Source: Thermoplasmata archaeon (lineage in GTDB: Archaea; Thermoplasmatota; Thermoplasmata; Lutacidiplasmatales; UBA184). Taken from it: a stretch of DNA of 64,000 nt. The notes below the pieces were generated by a model that made no database searches, was not told the DNA's origin, and saw nothing but the letters and a program-made list of their open reading frames with translations. The DNA lies in contig JAKASE010000003.1 in NCBI GenBank assembly GCA_021819135.1, positions 62,001 through 126,000 on the forward strand, written 5' to 3'. Of the stretch, positions 34,712 through 44,093 are shown one piece after another; positions within the stretch are counted from its first letter, which is position 1; every line of letters begins with the position of its first letter. A program made the translations under genes and the position numbers.

Positions 34712-36127
34712 ATGACCGGATCCACTGCCCCACCGTCGTACGTGCGTTCTCCCGGCGCGGCGTTCCTCGCCTCGCTCCCGGTCGACCGGGCCCTGGCCCG
34801 GTTCGATCTCGCGGGAAGCATCGCGCATGTGGAGATGCTGGTCGCCTCGCGCCTCCTCCCCGCCGACGAGGGGGATCGACTCGTGGGGGGGCTTCGCGCG
34901 ATCGCGCTCGAGATCGCGGCCGGGACGTTCCCCTGGCGGACCGACCTCGAGGACGTCCACACGAACGTGGAGCTTCGGCTGACCGAGCTCGTCGGACCGG
35001 TGGGGGGGAAGCTTCACACCGCGCGCAGCCGCAACGACCAGGTCGCGCTCGACGAGCGGCTCTATCTCCGGGCGACCGTCCGCGGGATCGTGGGGTCCCT
35101 CCTCGACCTCGGCTCCGTCCTCCTCGAACGGGCCCGCGCGGAGGCCTCCACCCCGATGCCCGGCTACACGCATCTCCAGCGGGCCCAGCCGGTGACGGTC
35201 GGTCACTGGCTGCTCGCGCACTTCTGGCGGATCGACCGGGACGTCGATCGGCTGCTCGCGACGGCCGCTCGAGCGAACGTCTCCCCGCTCGGCGCGGGAG
35301 CGCTCGCGGGCTCGACCCTCCCGATCGACCCGAAGTTCGTGGCCGACCGCCTCGGGTTCGACCGCGCGTTCGAGAACTCGATCGATGCCGTGAGCGACCG
35401 CGACTACTTCGCGGAGCTGCTCTTCGATCTCGGGCTCCTCGCGGTGCACGCGAGCGCGCTCGCCGAGGAGATCGTCCTCTTCGCGTCGAAGGAGTTCGGG
35501 TACCTCGAGCGGACCCCCTCGCTCGGCTCGGGGAGCTCGCTCATGCCGCAGAAGCGGAACCCCGACGTCGCCGAGCTCGTGCGCGGGAAGGCGGGGCGGG
35601 TGATCGGTGACCTGGTCGCCCTCCTCACCACCCTGAAGGGGCTCCCGCTCGCCTACGACCGGGACCTCCAGGAGGACAAGGCCCCGGTCCTGGACGCGGT
35701 GGGGACCCTCCACGACGTGGTGACCGCCCTCGCGAGCGCTCTGCCGACCCTGACCCTCGACCGGGGGCGGCTCGCGAGCGCATCGGCCGACCCTGAGCTC
35801 TACGCCACCGACCTCGCGGAACGCGCGGTCGAACGGGGGGTACCTTTCCGGGTCGCGCACGAATCGGTCGGTACGCTCTACGCCGGACCGGGGGGACCGG
35901 ACGTCGTCGCGGTCTCCGCCGGTCTCGGTATCCCGTCGGGGAGCGCGGAAGGCGGGATCGACCCGCTCGCCGCGCTGCGGCGGCGCCGCTCTCCCGGGGC
36001 TCCCGGGGCGATCTCCTCCCAGCTGGAGCTTGCCGGCGCGCGCCTAGAGGACCGCCGGAACTCACTCTCCTCGCTCGACCGGAAGGTCGCGCAGATCGAG
36101 GAGCTTTTGACCGAGGTGGCAAAGTGA
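34712..36127 (+). CDS. argH: Argininosuccinate lyase
   Basis: 471 residues from ATG 34712. Fumarase/aspartase-superfamily motifs: VHTNVELRLTELVG, LHTARSRNDQVALDERLYLR, PGYTHLQRAQPVTVGHWLL, and the signature GSGSSLMPQKRNPD (about 272-285). It cleaves argininosuccinate to arginine and fumarate. Its stop overlaps the GTG of lysW, physically coupling arginine and lysine genes. Confidence 0.96.
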   Translation: MTGSTAPPSYVRSPGAAFLASLPVDRALARFDLAGSIAHVEMLVASRLLPADEGDRLVGGLRAIALEIAAGTFPWRTDLEDVHTNVELRLTELVGPVGGKLHTARSRNDQVALDERLYLRATVRGIVGSLLDLGSVLLERARAEASTPMPGYTHLQRAQPVTVGHWLLAHFWRIDRDVDRLLATAARANVSPLGAGALAGSTLPIDPKFVADRLGFDRAFENSIDAVSDRDYFAELLFDLGLLAVHASALAEEIVLFASKEFGYLERTPSLGSGSSLMPQKRNPDVAELVRGKAGRVIGDLVALLTTLKGLPLAYDRDLQEDKAPVLDAVGTLHDVVTALASALPTLTLDRGRLASASADPELYATDLAERAVERGVPFRVAHESVGTLYAGPGGPDVVAVSAGLGIPSGSAEGGIDPLAALRRRRSPGAPGAISSQLELAGARLEDRRNSLSSLDRKVAQIEELLTEVAK

Positions 36128-36285
36128 CGCAGTGCCCTGAGTGCGACGCGGCCGTGGCGAACAGCGCGATGGTGACCGGGGAGATCTTCCCCTGCCCCGA
36201 TTGCGGGACCGAGCTCGAGGTCACCGGCAAGGAGCCCTTCACCGTCGAACCTGCCCCGAAGGAAGCCGAGGACTGGGGTGAGTGA
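36124..36285 (+). CDS. lysW: LysW amino-group carrier protein
   Basis: 53 residues from GTG 36124, inside the argH stop. Zinc ribbon with Cys4, Cys7, Cys24 and Cys27 (QCPEC, PCPDCG) and the invariant C-terminal EDWGE, whose last Glu carries the substrate through its gamma-carboxyl group. LysW protects the amino group of alpha-aminoadipate (and in some archaea glutamate) while LysZ, LysY/ArgC and LysJ act on it. Confidence 0.97.
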   Translation: MTQCPECDAAVANSAMVTGEIFPCPDCGTELEVTGKEPFTVEPAPKEAEDWGE

Positions 36286-37129
36286 CGGGTTCCGGCTCGG
36301 GCTCTTCTCGACGATCATCCGCCCGGAGGAGAAGTGGCTCCTCGCGGCGGCGGAGGCCCGGGGCATCGCGGTCGACCGGATCGATGACGGGGAGGTGACG
36401 TTCGGCCTCGAACGCCCGGCGCACCTCCCCGATGTGGTGCTGAACCGATCGGTCAGTCACACCCGCTCGGTCTACGCGGCCCGGTGCTTCGCCCACTACG
36501 GCGTACCGACCGTCAATGAGCCGGACGTGATCGACCTCGCGGGCGACAAGATCCGGACCTCGCTCCGGCTCTTCGAGCGCGGGGTGCCCACGCCCCGGGT
36601 CGTCGTCGCCCTCTCGCCCGAGGCGGCCCTGAAGGCCGTGGAGTCGGTGGGATACCCGGCGGTGCTGAAGCCGGCGGTCGGCTCCTGGGGCCGCCTGATG
36701 GCCAAGGTCTCGTCCGCCGACGAGGCGCTCCAGGTCATCGAGCACAAGAGCGCCCTGGCCTCGCCGATCCACTCGATCTACTACGTCCAGGAGTACGTGC
36801 CGAAGCCCGACCGGGACCTGCGCGCGTTCGTGGTCGGCTCGGAGGTCGTCGCGGCGATGTTCCGGCGATCGTCGGAGTGGCGGACGAATGCCGCCCGTGG
36901 GGGCCAGGTCGAGCCGGCGCCCCTCACCCCGGAGCTCGTGGACCTGTCCCTGCGGGCGGCGGCGGCGGTCGGCGGGGGGGTCCTCGCGGTGGACCTCATG
37001 GAGTCCCCGAAGGGCCTCGTCGTCCACGAGGTGAACCCCACCCCCGAGTTCAAGGCCCTGAGCGGAACGACCGGCGTCGACATCGCCGGCAAGATCGTCG
37101 ATCACGCGGTCGGGATCGGCCGGCGATGA
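36278..37129 (+). CDS. lysX: LysX: alpha-aminoadipate (and possibly glutamate)-LysW ligase
   Basis: 283 residues from GTG 36278, overlapping lysW by 8 bp. ATP-grasp fold of the RimK type: VLNRSVSHTRSVYAARCF, then YPAVLKPAVGSWGRLMAKV (about 126-144), and the metal/ATP end VVHEVNPTPEFKALSGTTGVDI (about 247-268). Only one LysX-type ligase is present although argG/argH share the operon, so it may act on both aminoadipate and glutamate; substrate cannot be read with certainty. Confidence 0.92.
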   Translation: MSDGFRLGLFSTIIRPEEKWLLAAAEARGIAVDRIDDGEVTFGLERPAHLPDVVLNRSVSHTRSVYAARCFAHYGVPTVNEPDVIDLAGDKIRTSLRLFERGVPTPRVVVALSPEAALKAVESVGYPAVLKPAVGSWGRLMAKVSSADEALQVIEHKSALASPIHSIYYVQEYVPKPDRDLRAFVVGSEVVAAMFRRSSEWRTNAARGGQVEPAPLTPELVDLSLRAAAAVGGGVLAVDLMESPKGLVVHEVNPTPEFKALSGTTGVDIAGKIVDHAVGIGRR

Positions 37130-38151
37130 AGGTCTCCGTGGTCGGGGGCTCCGGCTACGTCGGCGGCGAGCTCCTCCGTCTCCTCGCCCGGCATCCGGCG
37201 GCCGAGCTCTCACAGGTGACGTCGGACTCGATGGCCGGTCGCCCGCTCTCCCGTGCCCACCCGACGCTGCGCAAGGTCTCCTCGCTCACGTTCGTGCCCC
37301 ACGCGGCGCTCGGCCCGGCGGACGTGACGTTCGTCGCCACCCCCCACGGGGAGGCGATGGCCCGGATGCCCGAGCTCTTGGCGAGCGGAGGGACCGTGAT
37401 CGATCTCTCGGCCGACCATCGGCTCCGGGACCCCGCGCAGTATCCGCGCTACTACCATGCCGACCACCCGCATCCCGAACTGCTCTCGCGGGCCGTCCCG
37501 GGGATCCCGGAGTTCTACCGGGACGCCCTGCGCGGCGCTTCGCTCATCGCGGTGCCGGGATGCATCGCCACGGCGGCGATCCTGGCGCTGAAGCCGCTTG
37601 CGGCGCAGGGGTGGATCGGCCCCTCGCCGATCGTCGTCGACGCGAAGAGCGGCTCCTCCGCGAGCGGACGGGACGCGGGCCCCGCCGGTCTGCACGCCGA
37701 ACGGTCCGGCGTCATGCGGGCCTACGCTCCGACCGGGCACCGCCACACCGCGGAGATCGAGCAGGAGGTGGGGAGCCCCGTCGCGCTCTCGTGCCACGGG
37801 GTCGAGGCGGTCCGCGGGGTGCTCGCGACCGCCCACGTGTTCCTCCGGCAGCCGGTCACGGAGAAGGACCTCTGGCGGACCTACCGGGCCGCGTTCGGGT
37901 CGGAACCGTTCGTCCGCATCGTCCACGAGTCGGACGGCCTCTACCGGGAACCCGAACCGAAGATCCTCGCGGGGACGAACTTCTGCGACATCGGGTTCGC
38001 CGTCGACGCGTCAAGGGGCCGGGTGGTCACCCTCTCCGCGCTCGACAATCTCATGAAGGGGGCCGCGGGCGCCGCGGTCCAGTGCTTCAACCTGAAGGCC
38101 GGGGTTCCCGAGACGACCGGGCTCGACTTCCTCGGGCTGCACCCGATCTAG
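37126..38151 (+). CDS. argC: N-acyl-gamma-glutamyl/aminoadipyl-phosphate reductase (ArgC/LysY)
   Basis: 341 residues from ATG 37126 (ATGA overlap with lysX). NADPH motif VVGGSGYVGGELLRLLARH (residues 5-23), catalytic cysteine near 146 in IAVPGCIATAAILAL, and APTGHRHTAEIEQE with the active-site His. It reduces LysW-bound acyl phosphate to the semialdehyde. Confidence 0.95.
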   Translation: MKVSVVGGSGYVGGELLRLLARHPAAELSQVTSDSMAGRPLSRAHPTLRKVSSLTFVPHAALGPADVTFVATPHGEAMARMPELLASGGTVIDLSADHRLRDPAQYPRYYHADHPHPELLSRAVPGIPEFYRDALRGASLIAVPGCIATAAILALKPLAAQGWIGPSPIVVDAKSGSSASGRDAGPAGLHAERSGVMRAYAPTGHRHTAEIEQEVGSPVALSCHGVEAVRGVLATAHVFLRQPVTEKDLWRTYRAAFGSEPFVRIVHESDGLYREPEPKILAGTNFCDIGFAVDASRGRVVTLSALDNLMKGAAGAAVQCFNLKAGVPETTGLDFLGLHPI

Positions 38152-38158
38152 GGGCGAC

Positions 38159-38953
38159 ATGACGATCGTCGTCAAGGTCGGCGGGGCGCTTGGGAACGCG
38201 ATCGACCCGGTCCTCGCGGACCTCGCGGGCCGGCGGAACGTGGTCCTCGTCCACGGGGGGTCGGCGGAGATCGATCGGCTGGGAACCGCCCTCGGCCGCC
38301 CGTCGGAGTACTACACGTCCCCGAGCGGGGTCGTGTCGCGGAAGAGCGATCCCGCCCATCTCGAGGTCGTGGTCCTCGCCCTCGCCGGCAAGGTGCAGAC
38401 CGAGCTCGTCGCGGGTCTCGGCCGGTTCGGCGCCCCGGCCGTGGGGCTCTCGGGGGTGGACGGGCGCCTCCTGCTCGCCCGGCGGAAGGCCGGGGCCCGC
38501 GCCGTCGTCGACGGGCGCGTCGTCCGCGTGACCGACGACCGTTCCGGATCGATCGAGCACGTCGACGCCGCGCTCCTCCGCCTGCTGCTCGGGGCCGGCG
38601 TCATGCCCGTCGTCGGGCCGCCCGCGGTCACGGCCGAGGGAGAGATCGTGAACGTCGACGCGGACCGGGCGGCGGGGGCGATCGCGGCCGCCCTTCGGGC
38701 CGAGGCGCTGGTCCTTCTGACGAACGTTCCGGGCCTCCTGCGCGACCGGAACGACCCCGAAAGCCGGGTCCCTCATGTCGCACGCGCGGAGTTCGACGCC
38801 GCTCTCTCGCTCGCCGAGGGACGGATGCGGAAGAAGCTCCTCGCCGGCCAGGAGGCGCTGGAGGGGGGCACCTCGCGGGTCATCCTCGCCCCGTCCACCC
38901 GACCGGATCCGGTCGCGGCGGCGCTCCGGGGCGAGGGGACGGTCCTCGAATGA
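38159..38953 (+). CDS. lysZ: LysZ: LysW-aminoadipate/glutamate kinase (acetylglutamate kinase family)
   Basis: 264 residues. Amino-acid-kinase fold: IVVKVGGALGN (residues 3-13), VVLVHGGSAEIDRLG, GLSGVDGRLLLARRK, then GVMPVVGPPAVTAEGEIVNVDADRAAG (about 143-169) and LVLLTNVPGLL. Phosphorylates the distal carboxylate of the LysW-linked substrate. Starts 7 bp after argC. Confidence 0.95.
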   Translation: MTIVVKVGGALGNAIDPVLADLAGRRNVVLVHGGSAEIDRLGTALGRPSEYYTSPSGVVSRKSDPAHLEVVVLALAGKVQTELVAGLGRFGAPAVGLSGVDGRLLLARRKAGARAVVDGRVVRVTDDRSGSIEHVDAALLRLLLGAGVMPVVGPPAVTAEGEIVNVDADRAAGAIAAALRAEALVLLTNVPGLLRDRNDPESRVPHVARAEFDAALSLAEGRMRKKLLAGQEALEGGTSRVILAPSTRPDPVAAALRGEGTVLE

Positions 38954-40110
38954 CGGCGGCACCGGCCCACGGCCCGAGAGAGTTCGGGGCCCCTTCCCAT
39001 CCGCGTCCGCGGATCGTGCGCGGCGCGGGCGCCTCGCTCTGGGACGACGCCGGGCGGCGGTACGTCGACCTCGGAGCCTCGCACGGGGTCGGCAACCTGG
39101 GCGCCTCGCCCCCCGAGGTCGTCCGGGCGATCGGGGCCCAGGCCCGGGAGCTCCTCTACCTCGGGACCGGCTACGAGAGCCCGGTCCGGGAGGCGTTCCT
39201 CGACCGGCTCCTTTCGCTCCTTCCCGACCGGTTCGGTCGGGTCTTCCTGTCGAACTCCGGGACCGAGGCGGTCGAGGCGGCGATCAAGATCGCCCGGTCG
39301 GCGACCGGACGGACGAAGGTCGTGGCCGCGATGCGCGGCTTCCACGGTCGGACGATGGGCGCGCTCAGCGCGACCTGGCGGCGCGAGCTCCGAGAGCCGT
39401 TCGAGCCTCTCGTCCCGGGGTTCGTCCACGTCCCGTTCAACGACCCAGCGGCGCTCGAAGCCGCGGTCGACGAGTCGACCGCTCTCGTCCTGCTCGAACC
39501 GGTCCAGGGGGAAGGCGGGGTGCACGTCGCCCGGCCGGAGTATCTCCGTGCGGCCCGGACCGCGACGGAACGGTCCGGGGCGCTCCTCGCGCTGGACGAG
39601 GTCCAGACCGGCATCGGACGGACCGGGCGCCTCTTCGCCTTCGAGCGCTGGGGGATCGTCCCCGATCTCCTCACGCTCGCGAAGTCGCTCGCCGGGGGGT
39701 TCCCGATCGGGGCGACGGTCACGACCGAGGCGATCGCCGCCCGGTTCCGGGGGACCCACCACTCCACCTTCGGGGGGAACCCGCTCGCCTGCGCCGCCGG
39801 CCTCGCCTCGCTCGAGTACGCCGTGCGGGAGCACCTCGCGGAGCGGGCGGAGCGTCTCGGCGCCCGCGGGATGGCGCGGCTCGCCGGACTTCCGACCCGG
39901 AACGTCCGAGAGGTCCGCGGCCTCGGCCTGCTCCTCGGCGTCGAGATGAAGGAGAAGGTCGCCCCGTACCTCGCCGAGCTCGAACGCCGCGGGTTCCTCG
40001 CCATCCCTGCGGGGGCCACGGTGTTGCGTCTCCTCCCTCCGCTCGTCATTCCCGAGGAGGATTGGGAGGCCGGGCTCGACGCGATCGTCGAGGTCGTGGG
40101 CCATGGATGA
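38950..40110 (+). CDS. lysJ: LysJ/ArgD: LysW-linked semialdehyde aminotransferase
   Basis: 386 residues, class III aminotransferase. LSNSGTEAVEAAIKIAR (about 99-115), ALDEVQTGIGRTGRLFAFE (about 215-233), and the PLP lysine in LTLAKSLAGGFPIGA (Lys about 245). Transfers an amino group from glutamate to the LysW-bound semialdehyde. Overlaps lysZ by 4 bp (ATGA). Confidence 0.95.
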   Translation: MTAAPAHGPREFGAPSHPRPRIVRGAGASLWDDAGRRYVDLGASHGVGNLGASPPEVVRAIGAQARELLYLGTGYESPVREAFLDRLLSLLPDRFGRVFLSNSGTEAVEAAIKIARSATGRTKVVAAMRGFHGRTMGALSATWRRELREPFEPLVPGFVHVPFNDPAALEAAVDESTALVLLEPVQGEGGVHVARPEYLRAARTATERSGALLALDEVQTGIGRTGRLFAFERWGIVPDLLTLAKSLAGGFPIGATVTTEAIAARFRGTHHSTFGGNPLACAAGLASLEYAVREHLAERAERLGARGMARLAGLPTRNVREVRGLGLLLGVEMKEKVAPYLAELERRGFLAIPAGATVLRLLPPLVIPEEDWEAGLDAIVEVVGHG

Positions 40111-41164
40111 GCTGGAGGCCCTCGCGCACCTCGTCCGGGCGTACAGTCCGTCCGGCCGGGAGCGTCCCGGGGTCCTCGCCTTCGTGCGCCTGGCCCGCCG
40201 GCTCGGCTACGACACCCGGATCGACCCGGTGGGCAACGGGCATGCCATCCTAGGGCGTGACCGGCCCGAGGTCGTCTTTCTCGGTCACATCGACACCGTG
40301 GAAGGTCGCCTTCCCGTCCGCCGGCAGGGGAGCCGGCTCACCGGTCGGGGGACGGTCGACGCGAAGGGACCGCTCGCCGCGGCGCTGCTCGCCGGACGCG
40401 CCTCTTCGGGTCCGGGACGGATCCGGGTCATCGCCGCGGTCGGGGAGGAGACCGACAGCCGGGGGGCCCGCCATCTGCTCGGTCGGTTGCGGCCCGGGTC
40501 GGTCATCGTGGGGGAGCCGAGCGGTTGGGACGGCATCACCGTCGGCTACAAGGGAGAGCTCCGGCTCACCGCCACGTTCCGGGGCGCGCGGACGCACTAT
40601 TCCTCTCCCCACCCGACGGCGATGGATCGGGCCATCGACTGGACCGCTGACGTGCGGAGCTACGCGGCCGCCCACCGCGGGGGGTCGCCGTTCGCCTCGC
40701 TCACCGCGAAGGTGGTGGCCCTCGAGGGACGGTCCCGGGGGGATGAGGAGACCGCGCGGGTCACGGTCGACCTTCGGTTGCCGCCGTCCCTCTCGCCCTC
40801 CGACACGCTCCGGGGCCTGCCCCGAACGGGTCGGCCCGGCCGGTTCACGGTGACGATCCGGGTCGATCCGTTCGAGGTCGACCGGACGAACCCGGTCGTG
40901 GCCGCGCTCCTCGCCGGGGTCCGTGCGGCCGGGGGCCGGCCGACCCTGTGGCGGAAGGGCGGGACCTCGGACCTCAACCTCGTGGTACCGGCGTGGAAGG
41001 TCCCCGGGGCCGCCTACGGGCCCGGGGACGCCCACCTCGACCACACCCGAAAGGAGTCGGTGAGCCGGGCCGACCTCGGCCGGTCGGTGACCGTCCTGAC
41101 GGTCGCCTTCGACCGGCTGCGGTCGCTCCCGCTCACTCCTCGACGATCGGACGACGGTGCTTGA
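40103..41164 (+). CDS. lysK: LysK: LysW-lysine/ornithine hydrolase
   Basis: 353 residues, M20 metallopeptidase fold. VFLGHIDTVEG (about 56-66) has the first metal His and Asp, GRGTVDAKGPLAAAL the bridging Asp, AAVGEETDSRGARHLL the catalytic Glu pair, and RKGGTSDLNLV a conserved lid segment. Releases lysine (or ornithine) from LysW. Starts 8 bp inside lysJ; the 3' end overlaps the convergent pirin gene by 32 bp. Confidence 0.93.
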   Translation: MDELEALAHLVRAYSPSGRERPGVLAFVRLARRLGYDTRIDPVGNGHAILGRDRPEVVFLGHIDTVEGRLPVRRQGSRLTGRGTVDAKGPLAAALLAGRASSGPGRIRVIAAVGEETDSRGARHLLGRLRPGSVIVGEPSGWDGITVGYKGELRLTATFRGARTHYSSPHPTAMDRAIDWTADVRSYAAAHRGGSPFASLTAKVVALEGRSRGDEETARVTVDLRLPPSLSPSDTLRGLPRTGRPGRFTVTIRVDPFEVDRTNPVVAALLAGVRAAGGRPTLWRKGGTSDLNLVVPAWKVPGAAYGPGDAHLDHTRKESVSRADLGRSVTVLTVAFDRLRSLPLTPRRSDDGA

Positions 41165-42008
41165 TGAAATCCCCGCGGTCGAGCTCCCGCATCGCCTCGA
41201 CGAGCTCGTCGCGCCGGTTCATCACGATCGGACCGTACCAGGCGACCGGCTCGTGGAGCGGGCGACCGGTGACGAGCAGGAAGCGCATCCCGCGGTCCGA
41301 GGCCCGGGCCCGGACCGGGCCGCCCGGGCCGAACAGCACGGTCTCTCCCCCCGGGACGGGGGCGGTGTCGTCCCCCGCGAAGGATCCCACCCCGTCGATC
41401 GCGTGGGCGAACGCGGTGTACCCCGGGGGCGTCGCGTACTCGAACGTGCCCTCCGGCGGGACGCGCACATCGAGGTACGTGGGGTCCACGGGGATCCCGC
41501 GGACGGGCCCCTCGACCGTACCGAACGTGCCGGCCACGACCTTGACGCGGTCCCCGGCGTCCGTAGTGACCTCCGGGATATCGGACGCCGAAAGGCCCCG
41601 GTAGGCCGGGACGCTCATCTTCTCCCGCGCGGGAAGGTTGACCCACAGCTGGAAACCGGACATCGTCCCTTCGGTGCGCTGGGGCATCTCCTGGTGGATG
41701 ATCCCGGAGCCGGAGTTCATCCACTGGACGTCCCCGGTCCCGATCACACCGGAATTGCCGAGGGTGTCCCCGTGCTCGACCTTGCCGTCGAGCACGTACG
41801 TGACGGTCTCGATCCCCCGGTGGGGATGCCAGGGGAACCCGGCGAGGTAGTCGGCCGGGTTCGACGAGCCGAACCGGTCGAGGAGGAGGAACGGGTCGAA
41901 GAGGGGGACCTCCGGGTTCGAGAACGACCGGCGCAGGCGAACGCCGGCCCCCTCGATGGTCGGGACCCCGGGAAAGCGTCGTACGATCGAACGGAGCGGA
42001 TCGGGCAT
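41133..42008 (-). CDS. Pirin family protein
   Basis: 291 residues, a bicupin. The metal-binding segment GFPWHPHRGIETVTYVLDGKVEHGDT (two His, a third His, then Glu further on) and NSGSGIIHQEMPQ are diagnostic. Pirins can act as quercetinase-like dioxygenases or redox-sensing regulators. Its upstream region contains two tandem palindromes (42013-42045), indicating regulated expression. Confidence 0.93.
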   Translation of the reverse strand: MPDPLRSIVRRFPGVPTIEGAGVRLRRSFSNPEVPLFDPFLLLDRFGSSNPADYLAGFPWHPHRGIETVTYVLDGKVEHGDTLGNSGVIGTGDVQWMNSGSGIIHQEMPQRTEGTMSGFQLWVNLPAREKMSVPAYRGLSASDIPEVTTDAGDRVKVVAGTFGTVEGPVRGIPVDPTYLDVRVPPEGTFEYATPPGYTAFAHAIDGVGSFAGDDTAPVPGGETVLFGPGGPVRARASDRGMRFLLVTGRPLHEPVAWYGPIVMNRRDELVEAMRELDRGDFIKHRRPIVEE

Positions 42009-42012
42009 GGGC

Positions 42013-42045
42013 GTAACCTCACGTTACTGGATTACTCAAGGTAAT
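42013..42045 (-). promoter_or_regulatory. Two tandem palindromic operators in the pirin promoter
   Basis: Two perfect inverted repeats, each with 5-bp arms and a 5-bp spacer: GTAAC-N5-GTTAC at 42013-42027 and ATTAC-N5-GTAAT at 42031-42045, with centres 18 bp apart. The second abuts the TATA-like TTTAATTA (42043-42050). Arm content and spacing resemble HxlR/MarR-type operators; the protein that binds is unknown. Confidence 0.6.
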
Positions 42046-42136
42046 TAAAGAGGAGGGAACCCGGACGCCACCACGCCCCCGCCGAGGCGGAGGGCCGGCT
42101 CCTTTCGGAAGCAGGATCCCCCTCTCCCCGGCGCGG

Positions 42137-42145
42137 GTCTAATAG
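42137..42145 (+). promoter_or_regulatory. TATA-like box for the zinc-ribbon membrane protein
   Basis: GTCTAATAG, centred 27 bp before ATG 42168. Confidence 0.55.
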
Positions 42146-42167
42146 GGGGCGGGTCCTCGGCCCGGCG

Positions 42168-43034
42168 ATGTCCGCGCGGTCCTGCCCGCACTGCGGGGCA
42201 CCCGTGCCCGCCGGCGCCTCGTTCTGCGCCCGGTGCGGCGCGGCGCTCCCGACCCCTGCTGCGCCCGCCCCTCCGTCCGGGACGACCGCGGGAGTCCCCG
42301 CCCCCTTGCCTCCCCCGCCCGGATACGCTCCCTATGCGCCGGGGCAGGTCCCCTCCCCGTCGACCGGGGCCACGGCGGCGACCGATGTGGCCGCCCTGTC
42401 GAACGTGTTCTGGGCCGCGCTCCTGATGCTGCTGGGCGGGGTCGTCGACATCGTGCTGCTCGCGGTCGGCAATCTCTCGCGGCTCGTCACCGCGACCTCG
42501 ACCGCCGGCCAGGTGACCCTCTCCCTGCCCAACCCGTGGCTCTGGGTCGGGATCCTCTCGCTCGCGGCGGTGTTCTCGCTCCTCTCGCTCTTCCTGCTCC
42601 GCGGGGCGTTCCACGGGCTCTCGGGCATCGACCCGAACTTCCGGACCCCGGCGCTCCTGTCGCTCCTCGCGCTGGTCGGGGTCGCCCTCCTCCTCGTGGG
42701 GGCCGCGCTGGTCCTGCACGGACTGTATGTCGCGGTGTCGTGCGTGGGAGCCGGAAATCCCATCACCCGAGCCTGCCTCCTGACGAGTTCGTTCTGGGCG
42801 GGGGTCGCTCTCGCCGGCATCGGGGGAGTGCTCGCGCTCGTGGGACTGATCGGCGTGCTCCTCGGGTTGTGGCGGGTGGGGACACGGTACAACGACACGC
42901 TGATCCACGTCGCGACGATCCTGCTGATCTTCCCGTACGTCAACGTGGTCGCGTCCGCGCTGCTGCTGGCCAGCATGCAGTCCCAGCGGCGCCGGATCGG
43001 GTCGATGGCGGGGGTCCCCCCGACGGCGGTATAG
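42168..43034 (+). CDS. Zinc-ribbon, multi-pass membrane protein (DUF973-like)
   Basis: 288 residues. An N-terminal double CX2C zinc ribbon (SCPHCGAPV, SFCARCGAAL, residues 6-27) is followed by a Pro/Ala-rich linker to about residue 65, then five or so membrane segments (72-92, 122-140, 165-185, 205-230, 243-265). The layout resembles archaeal DUF973 proteins; function is unknown. Confidence 0.75.
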   Translation: MSARSCPHCGAPVPAGASFCARCGAALPTPAAPAPPSGTTAGVPAPLPPPPGYAPYAPGQVPSPSTGATAATDVAALSNVFWAALLMLLGGVVDIVLLAVGNLSRLVTATSTAGQVTLSLPNPWLWVGILSLAAVFSLLSLFLLRGAFHGLSGIDPNFRTPALLSLLALVGVALLLVGAALVLHGLYVAVSCVGAGNPITRACLLTSSFWAGVALAGIGGVLALVGLIGVLLGLWRVGTRYNDTLIHVATILLIFPYVNVVASALLLASMQSQRRRIGSMAGVPPTAV

Positions 43035-43098
43035 GGGACCGGTCCCGCCCTCGGCGCCGTCCCGTCCGCGGTCCCGTGGGCCGTACGGGCGATGGGGG

Positions 43099-44073
43099 TC
43101 ACGTCGCGTGAACGGAGCGGAGCACCCACGTCAGGACGAACCCGAGCGCGATCCCGGAGGCCGGCCCGGCCGCCCATCCCGCTAGGATCGCGCGGACCGG
43201 TTTCCAGAGGACCGTCGGCTCCCGTCGTGCCATCCCTGTCCCGATCATCGCGCCGACCAGCGCCTGGTTCATCGACGTGAAGTAGCCGAACGCGACGTAC
43301 GCGAGGATCACCAGCACCTGTCCGAGCTGCGCTGCCACGGCGGTGCGAGGGGTCAGGCGAACGATCTCGAACGCGACACGTTCGAGGAGCGGTCGGCCCC
43401 AGGTGAGGATCCCGAGCGCGAGCCCGATCCCTCCGACGAGCCCAGCCATGGCGAGTCCGAAGAGGCCCGTCATCAAGAACGCCCCGGAGGCGTTCGCGAC
43501 ATCGTTCCCTCCCATCGCGAACGACGCCGCCGAACCGACCACCACGAGTCCCACGACGGCGACGGTCGCGGGGCTCCTTTTCTTCGGTCCCGTCGCCGGT
43601 TCGGGTGCAAGGGTGCGATCGGCAAGCCGGACGAGGACGAAGGCGATGGCGAACGCCGCGAACGGAGCGATCGCCCACAGGACGACGAAACGGCCGATCG
43701 TCCCCCACTCCACCGGGATCCCGTCCCCGAGTCCACCCCCGACCGCCGAGAAGACGAGGATCTGGATCGTCGAGGTGGGGATCCGCAGGACGTTGTAGAG
43801 GCTGGTCAGCGAGAAGGCCGCCACGACGATCCCGAGGGCTACGCCGAGGGAGAGAGCGGGGGTCGCGAGGATCGCGTGCCCGACGGTCGTCTCGACGCCG
43901 CCGCTCGCGAACGTCGCCCCGAGGAGCGCGAGCGGGGCCATGAGGAGAAGCGCCGACCCGGACCGTATCGCGCCGGCGGCATACGGCATGCCCATGCACG
44001 CTCCCGTGTAGTGCGCGCCGATGCTGACGGCGAACGCGAGCGCCGCCGCGATGAGGAGGCCCTCGACGATCAC
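43099..44073 (-). CDS. PiT-family inorganic phosphate permease
   Basis: 324 residues from GTG 44073. About ten membrane segments and the two-fold PiT repeat. The second repeat signature is intact (GGNDVANASGAFL, about 167-179), while the first, normally GANDVANA-like, reads GAHYTGACMGMPYA (about 19-32) and is degenerate. RIPTSTIQILVFSAVGGGL is also typical. Imports phosphate with a proton or sodium. The long untranslated upstream region may carry a structured leader (44094-44132). Confidence 0.85.
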   Translation of the reverse strand: MIVEGLLIAAALAFAVSIGAHYTGACMGMPYAAGAIRSGSALLLMAPLALLGATFASGGVETTVGHAILATPALSLGVALGIVVAAFSLTSLYNVLRIPTSTIQILVFSAVGGGLGDGIPVEWGTIGRFVVLWAIAPFAAFAIAFVLVRLADRTLAPEPATGPKKRSPATVAVVGLVVVGSAASFAMGGNDVANASGAFLMTGLFGLAMAGLVGGIGLALGILTWGRPLLERVAFEIVRLTPRTAVAAQLGQVLVILAYVAFGYFTSMNQALVGAMIGTGMARREPTVLWKPVRAILAGWAAGPASGIALGFVLTWVLRSVHAT

Positions 44074-44093
44074 CCGCCTACCCCCCCTCGCGG

